NCBI RefSeq assembly: GCF_036711975.1
Contig: NC_091968.1
Coordinates: 3,410,001-3,474,000, forward strand
Reading direction: 5' to 3'
Source: Onthophagus taurus
Lineage: Eukaryota > Arthropoda > Insecta > Coleoptera > Scarabaeidae
DNA length: 64,000 nucleotides
Each line of letters begins with the position of its first letter. Position 1 is the first letter of the stretch. The notes beneath the pieces were generated by a model, which searched no databases, was not told where the DNA came from, and saw only the letters and a program-made list of their open reading frames with translations. Position numbers and translations under genes: made by a program. Positions 33,797-46,298 of this stretch are shown here, one piece after another.

Positions 33797-36700
33797 ATGG
33801 TTGAAAATCTTACTTTCTCTCCGGAAGTGAAATCACCTGCCGATTTTATCCTAGTTCAAAGTAGAATTGTATCGGAAACTGCTGAAATTCAAAATACCAA
33901 GTTTATAAATAATTTGAAGAAAGCAGGATTAACGGTGGAACCTGTTGATGGTGTTAAATACCCGCAATATATATTTTTTAAACTTTACGCCTCCGATGAA
34001 GCCTTAGCACACCTCGCTGTGATTCACGGTTTATTTCCAACGTTTAAACATGACAAAACAATGCCGAATTATACGAATAATTGTAGATTTTTTAAAACGC
34101 CGATTAGTTTGAAGCCGAATTATTTGAATCCTTTATTTTCAAGATGCAGGTTTTGATTATTTATTTTTTTTTAATGTAATATTTTTTTATTATTTTTTTA
34201 GTAATTCAGTTAGGGGACAAGAAAACACAACATTTACCAGCGCCGAAAGAATAAGTTTGATCAATTGTGTTTTAACTAGAACGAAATTTGGGACATCCCC
34301 GGATGAATATGGACTCGGAAAGTTATTGGCCAACAATAATTTTGATGATGCTTTTCCTTTACATGATGGTCCAGATGAATGGAGTGAATCGGGTCCGTTG
34401 AATGATAGACAAGTATTAATTTCTTTTTGTATGGAACCGTTGAAATTGAATTATTAAAGATTTTAGCTAAATTCTGGGGAAATTGGAGGATGTTTTATAA
34501 ATTTCAACCAATTCATATCATTTATAAATATTATGGATCTGAAATTGCTTTTCATTATGCCTGGTTAGAATTTTACACGAAATGTTTGATTATTCCGGCT
34601 GTTTTGGGTATATTCGTATTTTTTGGAGGACATTATGATTTATATTTATCGGAGAATGGTGTTGAAAGAGTGTATTAAAAATGATTTACTATCATAGTTT
34701 AATTAATTAAAATAATTTTATTTTTAGCGACGAAATTTGCAATTCGAATATGAAAATGTGTCCAACTTGCACTCACCAACACTGCTATTATAAAGAATTA
34801 AAAGATTATTGTGAAACAGCTGTAATGGCGTATCATTTTGATAATATTTATACGTTTTCTTTTGGCGTTTTTATAATAGTTTGGGGTTTGTTGTTCTTTT
34901 CATTTAAATTTTAGGAGTAAAATTGATTTTTAATTTAAAGCTACTGTTTATATTGAATTATGGGACCGAGAAGAATGTATTTTACATTATACTTGGAATT
35001 TACATAGATCTACACAACAAATTGATGAATTGTAATAAAATTTATCATATTAAGTGATTTAATTATTTTATTAATTTGAATCATTTTAAGGGCTAATTAC
35101 CGGGAAAGAGTTAAAAAATATAAAGAATACAATAAATATACTAAGACCGAGGAATATTACACACCGTTTTTTATGAAAACTCGAAAGTATTTTTATTCAT
35201 TTCTTGTTCTTTTTAGTATTGTAAGTAAATCGTTTAATTCAAAAAAAAAATAATTTCTTTGCAATTTCCAGATTATATTTTTGTTACTTACGTTAACGAT
35301 AATTTTAATTTCAATTCATTTTATAAAATACTCAATCATTCGGTATCGTATTAAAGTCGCCGAGATTTACATGCGCCCAATATTGGAACTTTATTCTTCA
35401 TTCATGTCGATTTTTCTTATGAAGATGTACGCTCCGGTGAGTTTTTTTACCTAAACATTACTTCTTGTAACTTTTATTTTTATTTCTAGCATTTAAATAG
35501 GATTGCTAAAGCGTTAACCGACGACGAAATTCATCGAACCCAAGATGATTATCTTAACTCGTTCGTTTTTAAGAGTTACATCTTATCGTTTTTTAATAGT
35601 TATAGCATGCTATTCTATAAAGCTTTCTTTAAAGACTTTTGTTACACAAATCCGAGCGATCACAAGATTTATAATCAAATGTTTGGGATCGCCTCGGATC
35701 TTTGTGCCCCTGCGATTGGTTGTATAATTAATTTATCAATTACTGTAGGATTTACGGTGGGTAAAAATCATATTTTGGTGTTGGTTTACAAAAGTTATCT
35801 TATGGTGTAAGTAATTATTTTATTTTTAAACTGATGTGTTGATTTGGTTTTTTTTAGGTATTTAATTGATACTTTTAAATATATTATGGGAAAAATAAAG
35901 AAAATTCCGTCAGTAGCAATGTTGGATATTCCTCAATGGGAGCAAGAATTTTGTTTGCGACCGACATGTTCGATTTTTTTCGTTTCAAGTTTTAGTACAA
36001 TAGGTAATCATCATAACTGATATTATTTAACATTTCTTGGTCACGCTTCATAAAATGGGTAAACAATCCCGACCAATCTTAACGTTTCTTGGTTACGCTT
36101 ATTAAAATGGGTAAACAATCCCGACCTATCTTAACATTCATAATTTTTATTTGCTTTTAATATATTTTTGATCTCCTTGAAAATGTTGAAACCATGGACG
36201 AAATTTGTTGCTTTTGCAAGTACTTAATGGTAACAATCGGGAAACGGAGCATGTTATCAAAAAACTTTTATAACAAAAGTTGTAGCAAATTTTATTCTTA
36301 GCAATATTGCTTTGTTTCACTTTTGCTCTTACATGCGTCAATATCGAGAAAAATACGAAAATATGAAAATTTGATGAATTTGTTGCTTTTGCAAGTACTT
36401 AATGGTAACATTCGGGAAACCGAGTATGTTATAAAAAAACTTTTAGAACAAAGGTTATAGCAAATTTTATTCTTAGCAATATTGCTCTCTTGCACTTTTA
36501 CTATTATATGCGTCAATATCGAGAAAAATACGAAAATATGAAAATTTCGTTATTTTGCAAGGTAATGGTAACACTCGGAAAATGGAGAATGTTATAAAAA
36601 AACGTTTAGAGTAAAAGTTGTTGCAAATTTTATTCTTAACAATACTGCTATCTTTCACTTTTGCTCTTAGATGCTTCAATATCGAGAAAAATACCAAAAT

Positions 36701-39700
36701 ATGAAAATTTCATGAATTTGTTGCTTCTGCAAGTACTTAATGGTAACAATCTGGAAACGAAGCATGTTATAAAAAAACTTTTAAAACAAAAGTTGTAGCA
36801 AATTTTATTCTTAACAATATTGCTCTGTTGCACTTTTACTTTTAGATGCGTCAATATCGAGAAAAATACGAAAATATGAAAATTTCATGAATTTGTTGCT
36901 TTTGCAAGTACTTAATGGTAACAATCCGGAAACGGAGCATGTTATCAAAACACTTTTAGAACAAAAGTACTTACGACAACGAAAACAAAATCTTATCAAA
37001 AAATAGAATATCGGGACTGGCACGTAATAGAAAAGAATGGACATAAAATAGATAAAACCAGAGGTAGATCACTGGTACTAGCCAATCCGTCCGTAAAAAT
37101 TGTCAAAGACAACCCCCCGTCCCTCAATAATCCCGATAATGAATGCCTACATTCGAAATTTCCCTTCAAGAACGAACTCTTACACGTTTTCCTAGCATAT
37201 ATTTATCCCCATTCCGCCGTAGAAGAAAACATACTGACCAAAGCAGCTCAATTTAAATATTTAACAATAACTGGCGACTTCAATCTAACCCTCCCGATAA
37301 GCAAGCGTGTACATTTTCTCCTATCTAATTCGCATTTCATAGAACACCTTACAAAACCTACCTCCATCATGTCGGCTAACGACACGACGCGTCATTTACT
37401 ACCCTTATAGTATGTTTAAAAGTATTAGTTAAGATGTTGTCCCATTCGCCTAATAGCAACCCTGTGAAGTTCCAATAAATAATATAAATGGTATAATCAT
37501 TACCCTAGAATTTGATGTATACTTTGCAGAGAAATCATAAGTTAGTCACAATTCTTTCTTCTAAAATAAGATACAGATGATATTTAAATATAGATTTATT
37601 GTTAAGTAAAAAATAATGCTTCCTTTTTGTTAAACTACACCTAATAATGCTTACACTTATAATAGAAAGTTAATTAATATTTATTTTATCAGAAGCCAAT
37701 CAATGGCTTCTGAATCTAAATCTAACTTGCTTTTTTCTACAACATGTCTAATTGATGATATATAAGGATCATAGGTGTATAGTAACGTATTGAAAACATC
37801 TTGATTGCTGGCAATCCTTGAACATTTCCGAGCGTTATGTAACCAGTATTTTTTGTAATCTTTATTTTTAACTTTAATCTAAAATTAGAACTAACACTAG
37901 AAATTGTCGGGTATTGCCGTGCGTCTTTTAATAAAAGATTTGACGTTTCGGATGCCATGTTGCAACCTTCTTTAGAAACTGGTTCGAAGTGACGAGATCA
38001 AAAATCGGTAACTATATATAAGTCGGAAAAACTAATTAATAATCAGTTAACGCTAATTACAAGCTAATTAATAACTAATTGCGTCGCGTTCGGTGTGAGG
38101 CGGGAAGCGGTCTTCGTGTTCACCACCATCTTCCATGTTCTGCTAAGCTCCCAGCCATCCTCTCTGTTGACGTTATTTTTATGTCGGTGGATCTCTATGG
38201 CTTCTCTTGTCAGTCTTTGGTAGTATCTGTTGTCCCTAGCCAGCACCTTTGTTTGTTCGAAGTCTATTCGGTGCCCCTCTGCATGGCAATGTTCCGCAAC
38301 CACCGACTGCTGGGTCTTCTTCAGCCTTACATCCCTCTCATGCTCCTTGATGCGGCACTCGACGTTGCGTCCAGTTTGGTCAACATAAACCTTCCCACAA
38401 CTACACGATAGTCGATAGACTCCCGCTCCTTTTAATGGAGTTAGTTTGTCCTTGGCTATCGGGAGTGTGTTCCGAATTTTGCTGACCGTGCCGTACCGCA
38501 CCACGATGTCGTTCTTCTTGAGGTGCCTAGCAATTCGTTCCGTTACACCTGAAATATAGCGAAGACAGATAAATCCAAGTGGTTTTCTACTTACCGTGTC
38601 CTCTTTCTGCTTTCACTGCTTGATGGCCTGGTTGATGTCCCTCGAAGTGTATCCATTCTTCTGCAGCACGCCTCATAGAAAGTGTTGCTCCTTCTTCAAG
38701 TTCTCTCCTTCACATAGTCTCGCTGCTCGCTGAAATAATGTACGGATCACGGACCTCTTCTGTTGGGGATGATGATGTGAACATGCCTGTAAATACCTGT
38801 TGGTATGAATCTTCTTTCGGTATACACCAAGTTCTATATCTCCATTTATCGTCCTGGTGACCAACACATCTAGGAAAGGTAGTTTTTTGGCAGTTTCTGT
38901 TTCCATGGTGAACTTAATCATAGGATGTTGAGAGTTCAAGTGATCCAAGAACTCTTGGAGCCGTTTTTAACCATGTTGCCATATCACAAACGTGTCATCC
39001 ACATATCGGAGCCATAGTTTTGGTTTCCACTGGCTCTTCTTCACAGCGTCCTCTTCGAATAATTCCATGTAGAAATTAGCTATAACTGGCGATAGTGGAG
39101 ATCCCATGGCTGCCCCTTCCAACTGCTCGTAAAATTCTTCTTTCCAGCTGAAATACGTCAACGATAAGCAATACTCCACCAGATCTGGCACGTATTCTGG
39201 TAAACCCTCCGGAATGAGTTTTCGGCGAAGACCCTCTACAGCATCCTTAACTGGTACCCTAGTAAAAAGGGATTCCACATCGAAACTTACCAACATATCC
39301 CCAGCCTCCAGCTTTACACCTTTTACCGATTCCACAAATGTGTAGAATCCCTGACATACGATTCCGTGTTACCTGTAAAGGGAGACAGAATCTTTGCAAG
39401 ATGTTTGGCCAGCTGGTATGTTGGGGAGTTGATGGCGCTGACGATAGGGCGGAGGGGGACGTCTGGTTTGTGAATCTTCGGTAGTCCGTAGATTCTTGGT
39501 GGTACCGGCTTTCTGCTGTTCTGCTGGAATTCCTGTGGATTTTATTATTTCCTTCATTTTTCTTACGATTTTGTCTGCGGGGTCCTTCTTTATCTTCCTG
39601 TAGGTGGCTGGGTCCAGTAGGTTCATCATTTTGTCGTCGTATTCTTTCCTGTTCATAACAACGGTGGCATTCCCCTTGTCTGCTAATAACACGACGATTT

Positions 39701-42700
39701 CTGACTTTTCTTTTATAGATCGGAGTGCGTTCTTTTCACCAACCGTCAAGTTGGATTTTGGTGGTTTTGCTGACTTCAATACTCTCGCAACTTCTTGTCG
39801 GATCTCTTCGGCTTTCAGTGCAGGCATCCCTCGAACAGCTGCTTCCACTTCGCTGATGATTTCCTCCTTTGGGACCTTCTTCTGAGCGATTGCGTAGTTC
39901 AATCTTTTGGCGAGCACAGAGGTTATTATTAGTTATTAATTAGCTTGTAATTAGCGTTAACTGATTATTAATTAGTTTTTCCGACTTATATATAGTTACT
40001 AATTTTTGATCTCGTCACTTCGAACCAGTTTCTGAAGAAGATTGCAACATGGCATCCGAAACGTCAAACCTTTTATTAAAAGACGCACGGCAAAACCCGA
40101 AAGTTTCTAGTGTTAGTTCTAGTTTTAGTTCTAATTTTAGTTTAATTCACACCGGCCGTGAAAGCCTTCGTATTTATTTTATTTTTAGCTTCTTGTGCAT
40201 CTTCTGAAAATTGTTCTACTGGTAATACAGCATATTGTATGATGCTTTCACCGTGTATAAGTATTTTGTGTACTGAAGCAGGCATGTAGTACCATTTATA
40301 CTATAACTTTACATAAAGTTCTACTGTTTTATATGCGTATTCCTCAAACTTTTTGGCATCTGCGGCTCTTTCACTGGCTAATGTTTGAAGAATTATGGAA
40401 AACCTTTTAATTAAGTCCTCATCTACTCCTGTAATATTTGCTGTGTACGAAAGATTAGAAAAGAATCTTCTAGGAGTGTTACCATCGTTGTAGTTTTCAG
40501 TACCCTTGTCCAGGCTTATCAATAATTACACCTACTTCATCTCTAAATTGGTCTTGTACTTGTTTTTTTAAAATTTTTTAAATGAAATTTTGTACGACAT
40601 ATGAAGAACCAACTCCATAAATCTGATCCAAATGTGTAAAGATAAGAAACCAAATTTATATGTATCTACCCGAGATGGTCTTGCTGTTACCTTCTCCAGA
40701 TAATTCATTTCCGTTGGTTTGGCAAGGCATACCATACAAGTAGATGTAGAAGGAGTGTCTGTTTATGTGCATACTTTTCCATAGATCATTGTAAAAAATA
40801 ATTGGTAGTTTACACTAAATTGCTTAACACCTACCATTATAAGTGTTGACGCTAACTTATCAATTTGGGATTCTATATTTGAAGCTAGAGACATCTGGCT
40901 TCTCTCCGCAGTTTCTTTTGCAAACCCTATAAATATCGGTCTACAGAATCGAGTTGAAAAAGGAGTTGGGTTATCCCATAATATTGTTGTTGTACGCAAA
41001 GAAACTAATGATGAAATAAACAAATGAGAATCGGTTATTTGATCTGTTTCACCTGGCAGAATTTGTTTATATTGGCTTGACCCATCACATCCCCACTTAC
41101 ACATTAATATGAGATCAGTTACCGTAAGATATTTTAACACTTCCTCTGATTATGTTTTAACAAGTCTCTTGGTGGTGTGGTCAAGTAAACTTTGTAATGT
41201 TATACTGGCACTTGGTGATGTTACAGTTATCGATAGAGGATCTGGGTAACAATCTTTCTTTGCGCTCTAAACTTGGTAATAACTAGATAATAATTTACAT
41301 CCTTGTGGTGCAGCTTATGATCGTAATATATTATACTGATACCTAGATAGTCCTATATCTGCTATCAGAGCCAACGAATTATCTTTACTCAATGGACTTT
41401 CCATACCTTCATTTTGGAATAATACACGATAAACCAAATCTTGCCGTTCCATTGATATATTTTTTATACTTTAATATTTACGTTCGTAATTTGCCCTTCT
41501 GCTTGTAGTCCTTGCAAAATGTATGACATAATTGGTCCAAACCTTCAGCCTGCAGCAAGCGAGTTGAATTTCTTCTCTTTGTCCTTTTACTGGAATCATC
41601 AAATGTTTTACACGGACGGCCTATTTTTGAGATTACTGCAGACGTAGATGGTAGATTTTCCTCTTTTAGATTCACAACGAAATCGTTGTCTAACCATTCA
41701 CAATTTTGCTCTAAAAAACGTTCTTTCGTTCTATGAAATGCAGACTATTTAATTTTGAATGACGATAGCAGACGTTGGTGAATATTTTGAACAACACAAT
41801 TGAGATCTTCTTCAAATAAATTAAAACGTCCTGCGATATAATTACGAGCAGAAGAAATGTGTTTCGCATGTTCAATAAATTCGAGGCATAATTCACGAGG
41901 CACACTCTTCAATAGTAACATATAACCATTTCATTTACAAACTGTCCAAAGATATATCGAATCTAATACCATGCTAAAAAGACGACATACAGACAATATA
42001 AGAAGACGAAGGACATAAATTTAAAGACAGAATCAACCGTCTCAATAAGCAAATACATAAAGAAGTAAAAGTATACCAAACTAACCAATGGTTACAAATT
42101 TGTTCAGAAATCGTGGAATACAAAGGGCCCTAATACTGGAACAAGATTAAGAAAATCACTAAATACAAGAGATCCTGTTCGATCCCAACACTAATGTATA
42201 ACAAAACCGAGTGGGTATCTGACATACAGATATGCAACGCTATGGCAGAATATTTTCTAGACGCATTCACACCGAGAGAAAACACGATTCGACAAAGACC
42301 ACCAGAATTTTATCGATAACTGGTTCGCAAGGTATCTGACAATACTAATACAAAATAAGTGTATCACAGATATTAGCGAAGGCGAATACATTATACATAC
42401 ATATTCATAAAGGAAAAAACACCGCACCACGGCATGACCTGATAACAAAACTTACTTTAAGAAAACTAGATCCAGAGGTTCAGAACTAATGGTGGGTAAA
42501 CACCCGGTAAATATTTTTTTGTAAACAGCCTAGGAATACACCCGGGGTCTTCGGTATCGGTGGCAAAGACAACATCACTATCCTCTGTGCAAGACAATTG
42601 TTGTGCCCTTCACCAGGAAGCGAAAGTTGGATGGACTAATCCGCCCAACTATCCAAGGTGAAGAAATTCCTTTCTCAAAGGAAGTCAAATATCTAGGAGT

Positions 42701-45685
42701 AATCCTAGACAAAACCCTGTCATGGAATGGACATTTGTGGGGAGTTTTGCACAAAGCTAGACTATCCTTGTGGACTTGTCGCAGTCTTTGTGGAAAAAAA
42801 TTGGGGTCTTACCCCTGAAAGACTGTACTAGCTCTATGTAACTGTGGTTAGACCTATGATCACATACGGAGCAGCAGCCTGGTATAGGAAAGTCCGACAG
42901 ACTTAGTTATCAGTCACGAATTCAACGAATAGCTGGATTGGCAATCTCTGGTACGATAGGCACAACGCCAACTCTAGCAATGGAGGTTCTGCTTGGCCTA
43001 TCTCCTCTGCATTTGCATATAGAGAAAGTGGCTAGAACAACCATTTACAGATTTAAGCAATATGCTCAAAACTGTTCCGACATGTCCTACCAATGGGCTG
43101 CGGAAGACATTATAAGCACTGATATTGTGCTATTAATGCCGTCAGATTTGGCGGTATTACTATCAGTGATTAATGCTCGATACCAGATTGAGAGTCTCTC
43201 TGATCTGGGTCCCGGGTCACTCTGGGGTTGCTGGCAATGAAGCCTCAGATAAGCTACCACGAGTTGGCAGCGTTGAAGCGTTTGTGGGGCGGGAACCAGC
43301 AGTTGGTGTATCATTTGCGATGGCCAAATATAGGATTGGACTGCGGGCTGAAGAGAGACTTCGCCTGTAGACCAGTTCTCCTGGAATGAGACATGCTAAG
43401 GTGTTTATTAACATCGCCACTGTCCAACCAGGGAATATTTTAGGACTTGCCCGTAGTAGTATAAAAGTTCTAATGGGTGTTTTTACTGGGCACTGCCGAT
43501 TAAAAGCACACCTCAACTTGTTGGGTTTAGCCGACGATGTTGAATGCCGACTATGTGTGGAGGAAGCAGAGACGGTTGAGCATGTTTTATGCCACTGCCC
43601 TGCCGTTAACCGTATCAGATTCTCGATTTTTGGGTCGCAGTTTATCTCCTCAAAGAATCTGAATGACCTTTCGCCGAGCAAGGTATTAATGTTCGTTAAG
43701 AGCATTGGACTGCACGGTGAAATTTGATAACGATATCTATCGGGGTACAATAGATCCTTAGGGTCGCGGTGCAAGGTTGGTTGGTCCGCCTACCCGATAT
43801 GTATTCTATGTAATGTAATCCTCTGTGCTTCCTTCGATGGATTCGTTTGTAGTTGCCTTTGTTTGTTCCCCCGTTTCTTTCTGTTACTTCAGAATTAGTT
43901 AATTTCCAATTATGGGAAATAAAAGTAATTTTTCCAGCCCTCTCTGTTTCCAGCCTATTCCTTTTCTTGCTATGTATCCACGAAAATGTGTTAAATGTCC
44001 GTTCTGTGTCCACGGACGACACTGGGGCTGATAAAATCCTAACAGCAACCTTACTCAGATTGGAGCTGCTACACAGGCCCTTCCACCATGCAAATGGATT
44101 CATGTTTACTACACTGGTCCACATGAATCTTTTTGCCCACACTCCATCATTTGATTTATAATTTACCAAATCTGCTATTACATCCAAGTGCATTAACTGG
44201 GATAGGTTGTGTATAAATTTCTTTGCGTCTATTTCCTCTGACGTCAACAAACTGCTTCCTTTAGAACAAGGATTCAGTAGTGCAGCGGCAAGATGAATAG
44301 GACTTATAGCAAATATAGGACTTGTAGCATCCTCTTCTTCAGATGTGCAAATATTTGAAATGCTACGTATAATTTTTAGTTCTATTTCAGAGAGTCCGCC
44401 GTGCACTTTGTGGATCATTGGGGTGTTTGATATCCCACAAGGAACTTTGCGGCGCCAAATTTATCAACAATCTTCTTTATTTCACTCTTAACATATTCTG
44501 CTGTGTGTTTGCTAAACCCATTCGGGTTTTGATATTACAAAATTTGCTATACCCTCATTTCGTAAATTACTCCATCCATCACATTGCAAATGAAGAATTT
44601 CAGCCTGTTTCAGTTGCTGATCAATTATACTTTTCATATCTGCATATTCTATATCCAAAAAAGCTGTGGATTTTCTTTCTGGTTGGCAAGGTATATGACG
44701 GTCTAAGCATTTTAAAAAATTTCTCCCAAAGTGAGTATCCACCCATAGATAAAGGGGAACCAGTTGCATATATGGCAAGAGAAATTGATATTGCTGCAAA
44801 TTACACTTTGGGATACACTACACAACATTCAAAATTAAAAGCTATACGAATAGTCGAATAAAGACGAACCAAATAAATTATGTTTTTAATTAAATTTATT
44901 TTTTAGTTGTGGAATATGGATTATTAACATTTTTCGGCGCAGCAGCCCCATTTCTTCCCTTAATAGCATTAATTAACAACATCGTTGAAATGCGAGCAAC
45001 GGCCATGAAGTTAGTTAAAAAATCAAGAAGAAACGTTCCGAAACGAGTGCTTGGATTAGGATCATGGAAATGGGTTTTAGTCGTTATAACTCGGTTTTCC
45101 TTTTTTATAAGTGTAGTTCTGAGGTGTTACTTAAAAAATATGTGTATTATAGTTACAATTTTAGGGCGCAATTGTTTCTTTTACATCATCTTTCGTTCAT
45201 AGAACCGTTTATTACTTTGAACACGGTGATTTGAAGGGATTCGTAAACGATACTGTTTCTGGTGAATATTTAAATTATTAATTTTTTTATTCAAATTAAT
45301 TTAACGATTTTTTTTTAGTGTTTTTAATCGAAGATTATAGAGATGATATGGAGGATAGACTGAAAGAAAAATTTTCTGATACTCACACTTGTTATTATCC
45401 TGGACATAAAAATAGTTTTAATCATACCCATCCATACCAAGCATCTGATAGATTTTACGAACTTCTCGCTATAAGATTACTCACCGTCGTTGTCTATATC
45501 GTAAGATATTTTAGATTAATTTATTTAAAATTATTTTTTTTTTATTTTAGCATCTAATTTATTTTGTTAGTAGTATTTTATCGTTTTGGATTTCAAAGGA
45601 ACCTGCATCAATTAGAGAACATTTAGCGTACGATGAAATGGTTAAAAGAACGAAAGAAGTAGAAGCAATAACGGGAAATGTTTAA
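33797..45685 (+). CDS. anoctamin (TMEM16) family protein, gene 3
   Basis: Thirteen exons: 33797-34149, 34202-34412, 34460-34671, 34728-34885, 34941-35031, 35091-35220, 35272-35436, 35490-35806, 35858-36003, 44907-45112, 45165-45261, 45319-45500, 45551-45685. They join to 800 residues ending TAA. The dimerisation domain opens [11 protein letters not shown]; then come [48 protein letters not shown] and [12 protein letters not shown]. Helix 7 (SFSTIVVEYG) lacks both acids matching E702/E705. Helix 8 keeps the first Glu but has Thr where D738 is expected. The N-terminus is closest by eye to gene 4. Intron 9 is 8.9 kb and carries a satellite, a Penelope element and Transib, LINE and hAT relics. 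A small extra intron (45262-45318) splits an exon that is whole in genes 2 and 4. Confidence 0.93.
36130..36970 (+). repeat. 165-178-bp tandem repeats, relative of the 153-bp satellite
   Basis: Five units are marked by ATGCGTCAATATCGAGAAAA at about 36330, 36508, 36672 and 36846. Shared boxes with the 1-2732 array include AAAATATGAAAATT, GGAGCAT and ACAAAAGTTGTAGCAAA. The two are diverged branches of one family. Array in gene 3 intron 9. Confidence 0.85.
36975..37410 (+). mobile_element. LINE endonuclease fragment
   Basis: Plus-strand frame reads [20 protein letters not shown], then [13 protein letters not shown], an exo-endonuclease core with the GDFN block, and [16 protein letters not shown]. 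It is truncated at both ends, and its left end is fused to the satellite. A continuation of the same type of LINE appears at 41940-42520. Confidence 0.72.
37411..37865. other. intronic sequence, nothing recognised
   Basis: AT-rich part of gene 3 intron 9 with no supported feature. Confidence 0.5.
37938..37979 (-). ncRNA. hammerhead-like motif, left terminus, core mutated
   Basis: Minus strand, 42 nt, same layout as the right terminus, but the core reads CTAAAGA instead of CTGAAGA and stem I is weaker (AAAT facing GTTT). The conserved G5 is lost, so it should be inactive. Confidence 0.6.
40028..40069 (+). ncRNA. hammerhead ribozyme-like motif, right terminus
   Basis: Plus strand, 42 nt: GTTT, CTGAAGA, a stem-loop GATTGC-AACATG-GCATCC with mismatches, GAA, self-complementary stem III ACGT, C17, AAAC. 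The strands GTTT and AAAC form stem I. All core positions are kept. The 2-bp palindromic stem III suggests action as a dimer, as reported for Penelope hammerheads. Confidence 0.72.
40180..41930 (-). pseudogene. Transib/RAG1-like transposase relic
   Basis: Minus strand, in broken order of frames: N-terminal [17 protein letters not shown] near 41700, [18 protein letters not shown] (41675-41478), the first catalytic block [14 protein letters not shown] and [17 protein letters not shown] (41140-40763), [14 protein letters not shown] with the helix that follows (40522-40301), and a tail [17 protein letters not shown] with [11 protein letters not shown] near 40200. CDG and the Glu of EDAQEA match the expected acidic residues of Transib/RAG1 enzymes. 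Stops, shifts and a gap make it dead. Confidence 0.72.
41940..42520 (+). mobile_element. LINE fragment, linker before RT
   Basis: Decayed plus-strand reading with fragments such as [20 protein letters not shown] and [13 protein letters not shown], typical of the linker between endonuclease and reverse transcriptase. It may continue the piece at 36975-37410, the two being split by the Penelope and Transib insertions. Confidence 0.55.
42560..43740 (+). mobile_element. non-LTR retrotransposon 3' end with RNase H
   Basis: 42603-42818 reads [20 protein letters not shown], the post-active-site block. 42938-43130 holds [19 protein letters not shown]. 43170-43280 has the RNase H tail [20 protein letters not shown]. 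43386-43727 ends with a zinc knuckle ([19 protein letters not shown]). An RNase H after RT points to the I, R1 or Loa group. 5'-truncated, several stops. Confidence 0.82.
43790..44860 (-). pseudogene. hAT transposase relic
   Basis: Minus strand. 44799-44512 reads a core segment ([19 protein letters not shown] and [16 protein letters not shown]). 44418-43860 reads the C-terminal dimerisation region ([20 protein letters not shown], then [20 protein letters not shown]), the signature of hAT enzymes. A frame break separates them and no intact ends were found. It lies directly upstream of gene 3 exon 10. Confidence 0.83.
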
Positions 45686-45703
45686 TTAAATTTTAAAAAA
45701 AAT

Positions 45704-45709
45704 AATAAA
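45704..45709 (+). terminator. poly(A) signal, gene 3
   Basis: AATAAA 19 bp after the TAA stop of gene 3. Confidence 0.65.
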
Positions 45710-45719
45710 TTTTTTATTT

Positions 45720-45884
45720 GTCTATAATTTGCAGTTATAACTTGCAATGTAGAATGTTGCTATACTTTGCAGTGTGCAGTTTGCAGCTATGACGCAGGTT
45801 ATAATTTATAGCTATCGATTGTAGGTATAATTGTCTATAGCTGCTATCTGCAGTCTTTCGTGAGTAACCATGATGTAATCAGTA
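45720..45884. repeat. degenerate GCAGT/TATAG-rich stretch
   Basis: Irregular repetition of TTTGCAGT, GTTTGCAGC and TATAGCT-like words between the gene 3 poly(A) signal and the satellite. No function visible. Confidence 0.4.
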
Positions 45885-46298
45885 GCTAAAGTTTTTTAAG
45901 ACTTAATCGGCAAAATTAGAAATAATTGTCGATCATTTCAAAAATTTATTTCTCAAAAACTAAAAGCGATTTTTCAAAACGGCTTGTTGTATCCAAAAGA
46001 GGATACTTTAAATAATAATTGGTGGTATTTCTACAAGGATCCTTCAAGAAATGAATTTTATAGCGAATTATGAAGGTTATCGATTAAAATTGCAACATCG
46101 AAAATTTTACCAAAACTTCAAATATTTTTTTCTCAAAAACTAAAAGTTATTTTTCAAAATGTGTTGGTTCATTAGAAAGAGGACACTTTTATTAACACTT
46201 TGGGAAATTTTCATACTCATATTCCAAGAAATGGATTTTATACGAATTTTTAAAACTTAATCGGCAAAAACTGCAAAATGCGAAAAAATTGTTGATCA

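Larger units (their letters stand above)
37866..40175 (-). mobile_element. Penelope-like element with inverted termini
   Basis: Minus strand. 39917-39369 is the pre-RT region ([16 protein letters not shown]); 39335-38967 is reverse transcriptase ([44 protein letters not shown] with YVDD); 38948-38673 is the thumb ([12 protein letters not shown]); 38504-38064 is GIY-YIG endonuclease ([20 protein letters not shown], then Arg and EH). In the second half Asp replaces the usual Gly of YIG. The ends (37866-38080, 39925-40175) are inverted copies, and each has a hammerhead-like motif. There are a few stops and shifts, and the N-terminus is truncated. It lies in gene 3 intron 9. Confidence 0.9.

Noticed and set aside
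36147-37044. Five overlapping minus-strand frames with similar peptides
   Set aside because: The similarity comes from the tandem 165-178-bp repeat; the strings are low in information and no start or splice context supports a gene.
43853-44861. Plus-strand open frames upstream of gene 3 exon 10
   Set aside because: They are shadows of the hAT transposase relic, which has clear signature motifs on minus.
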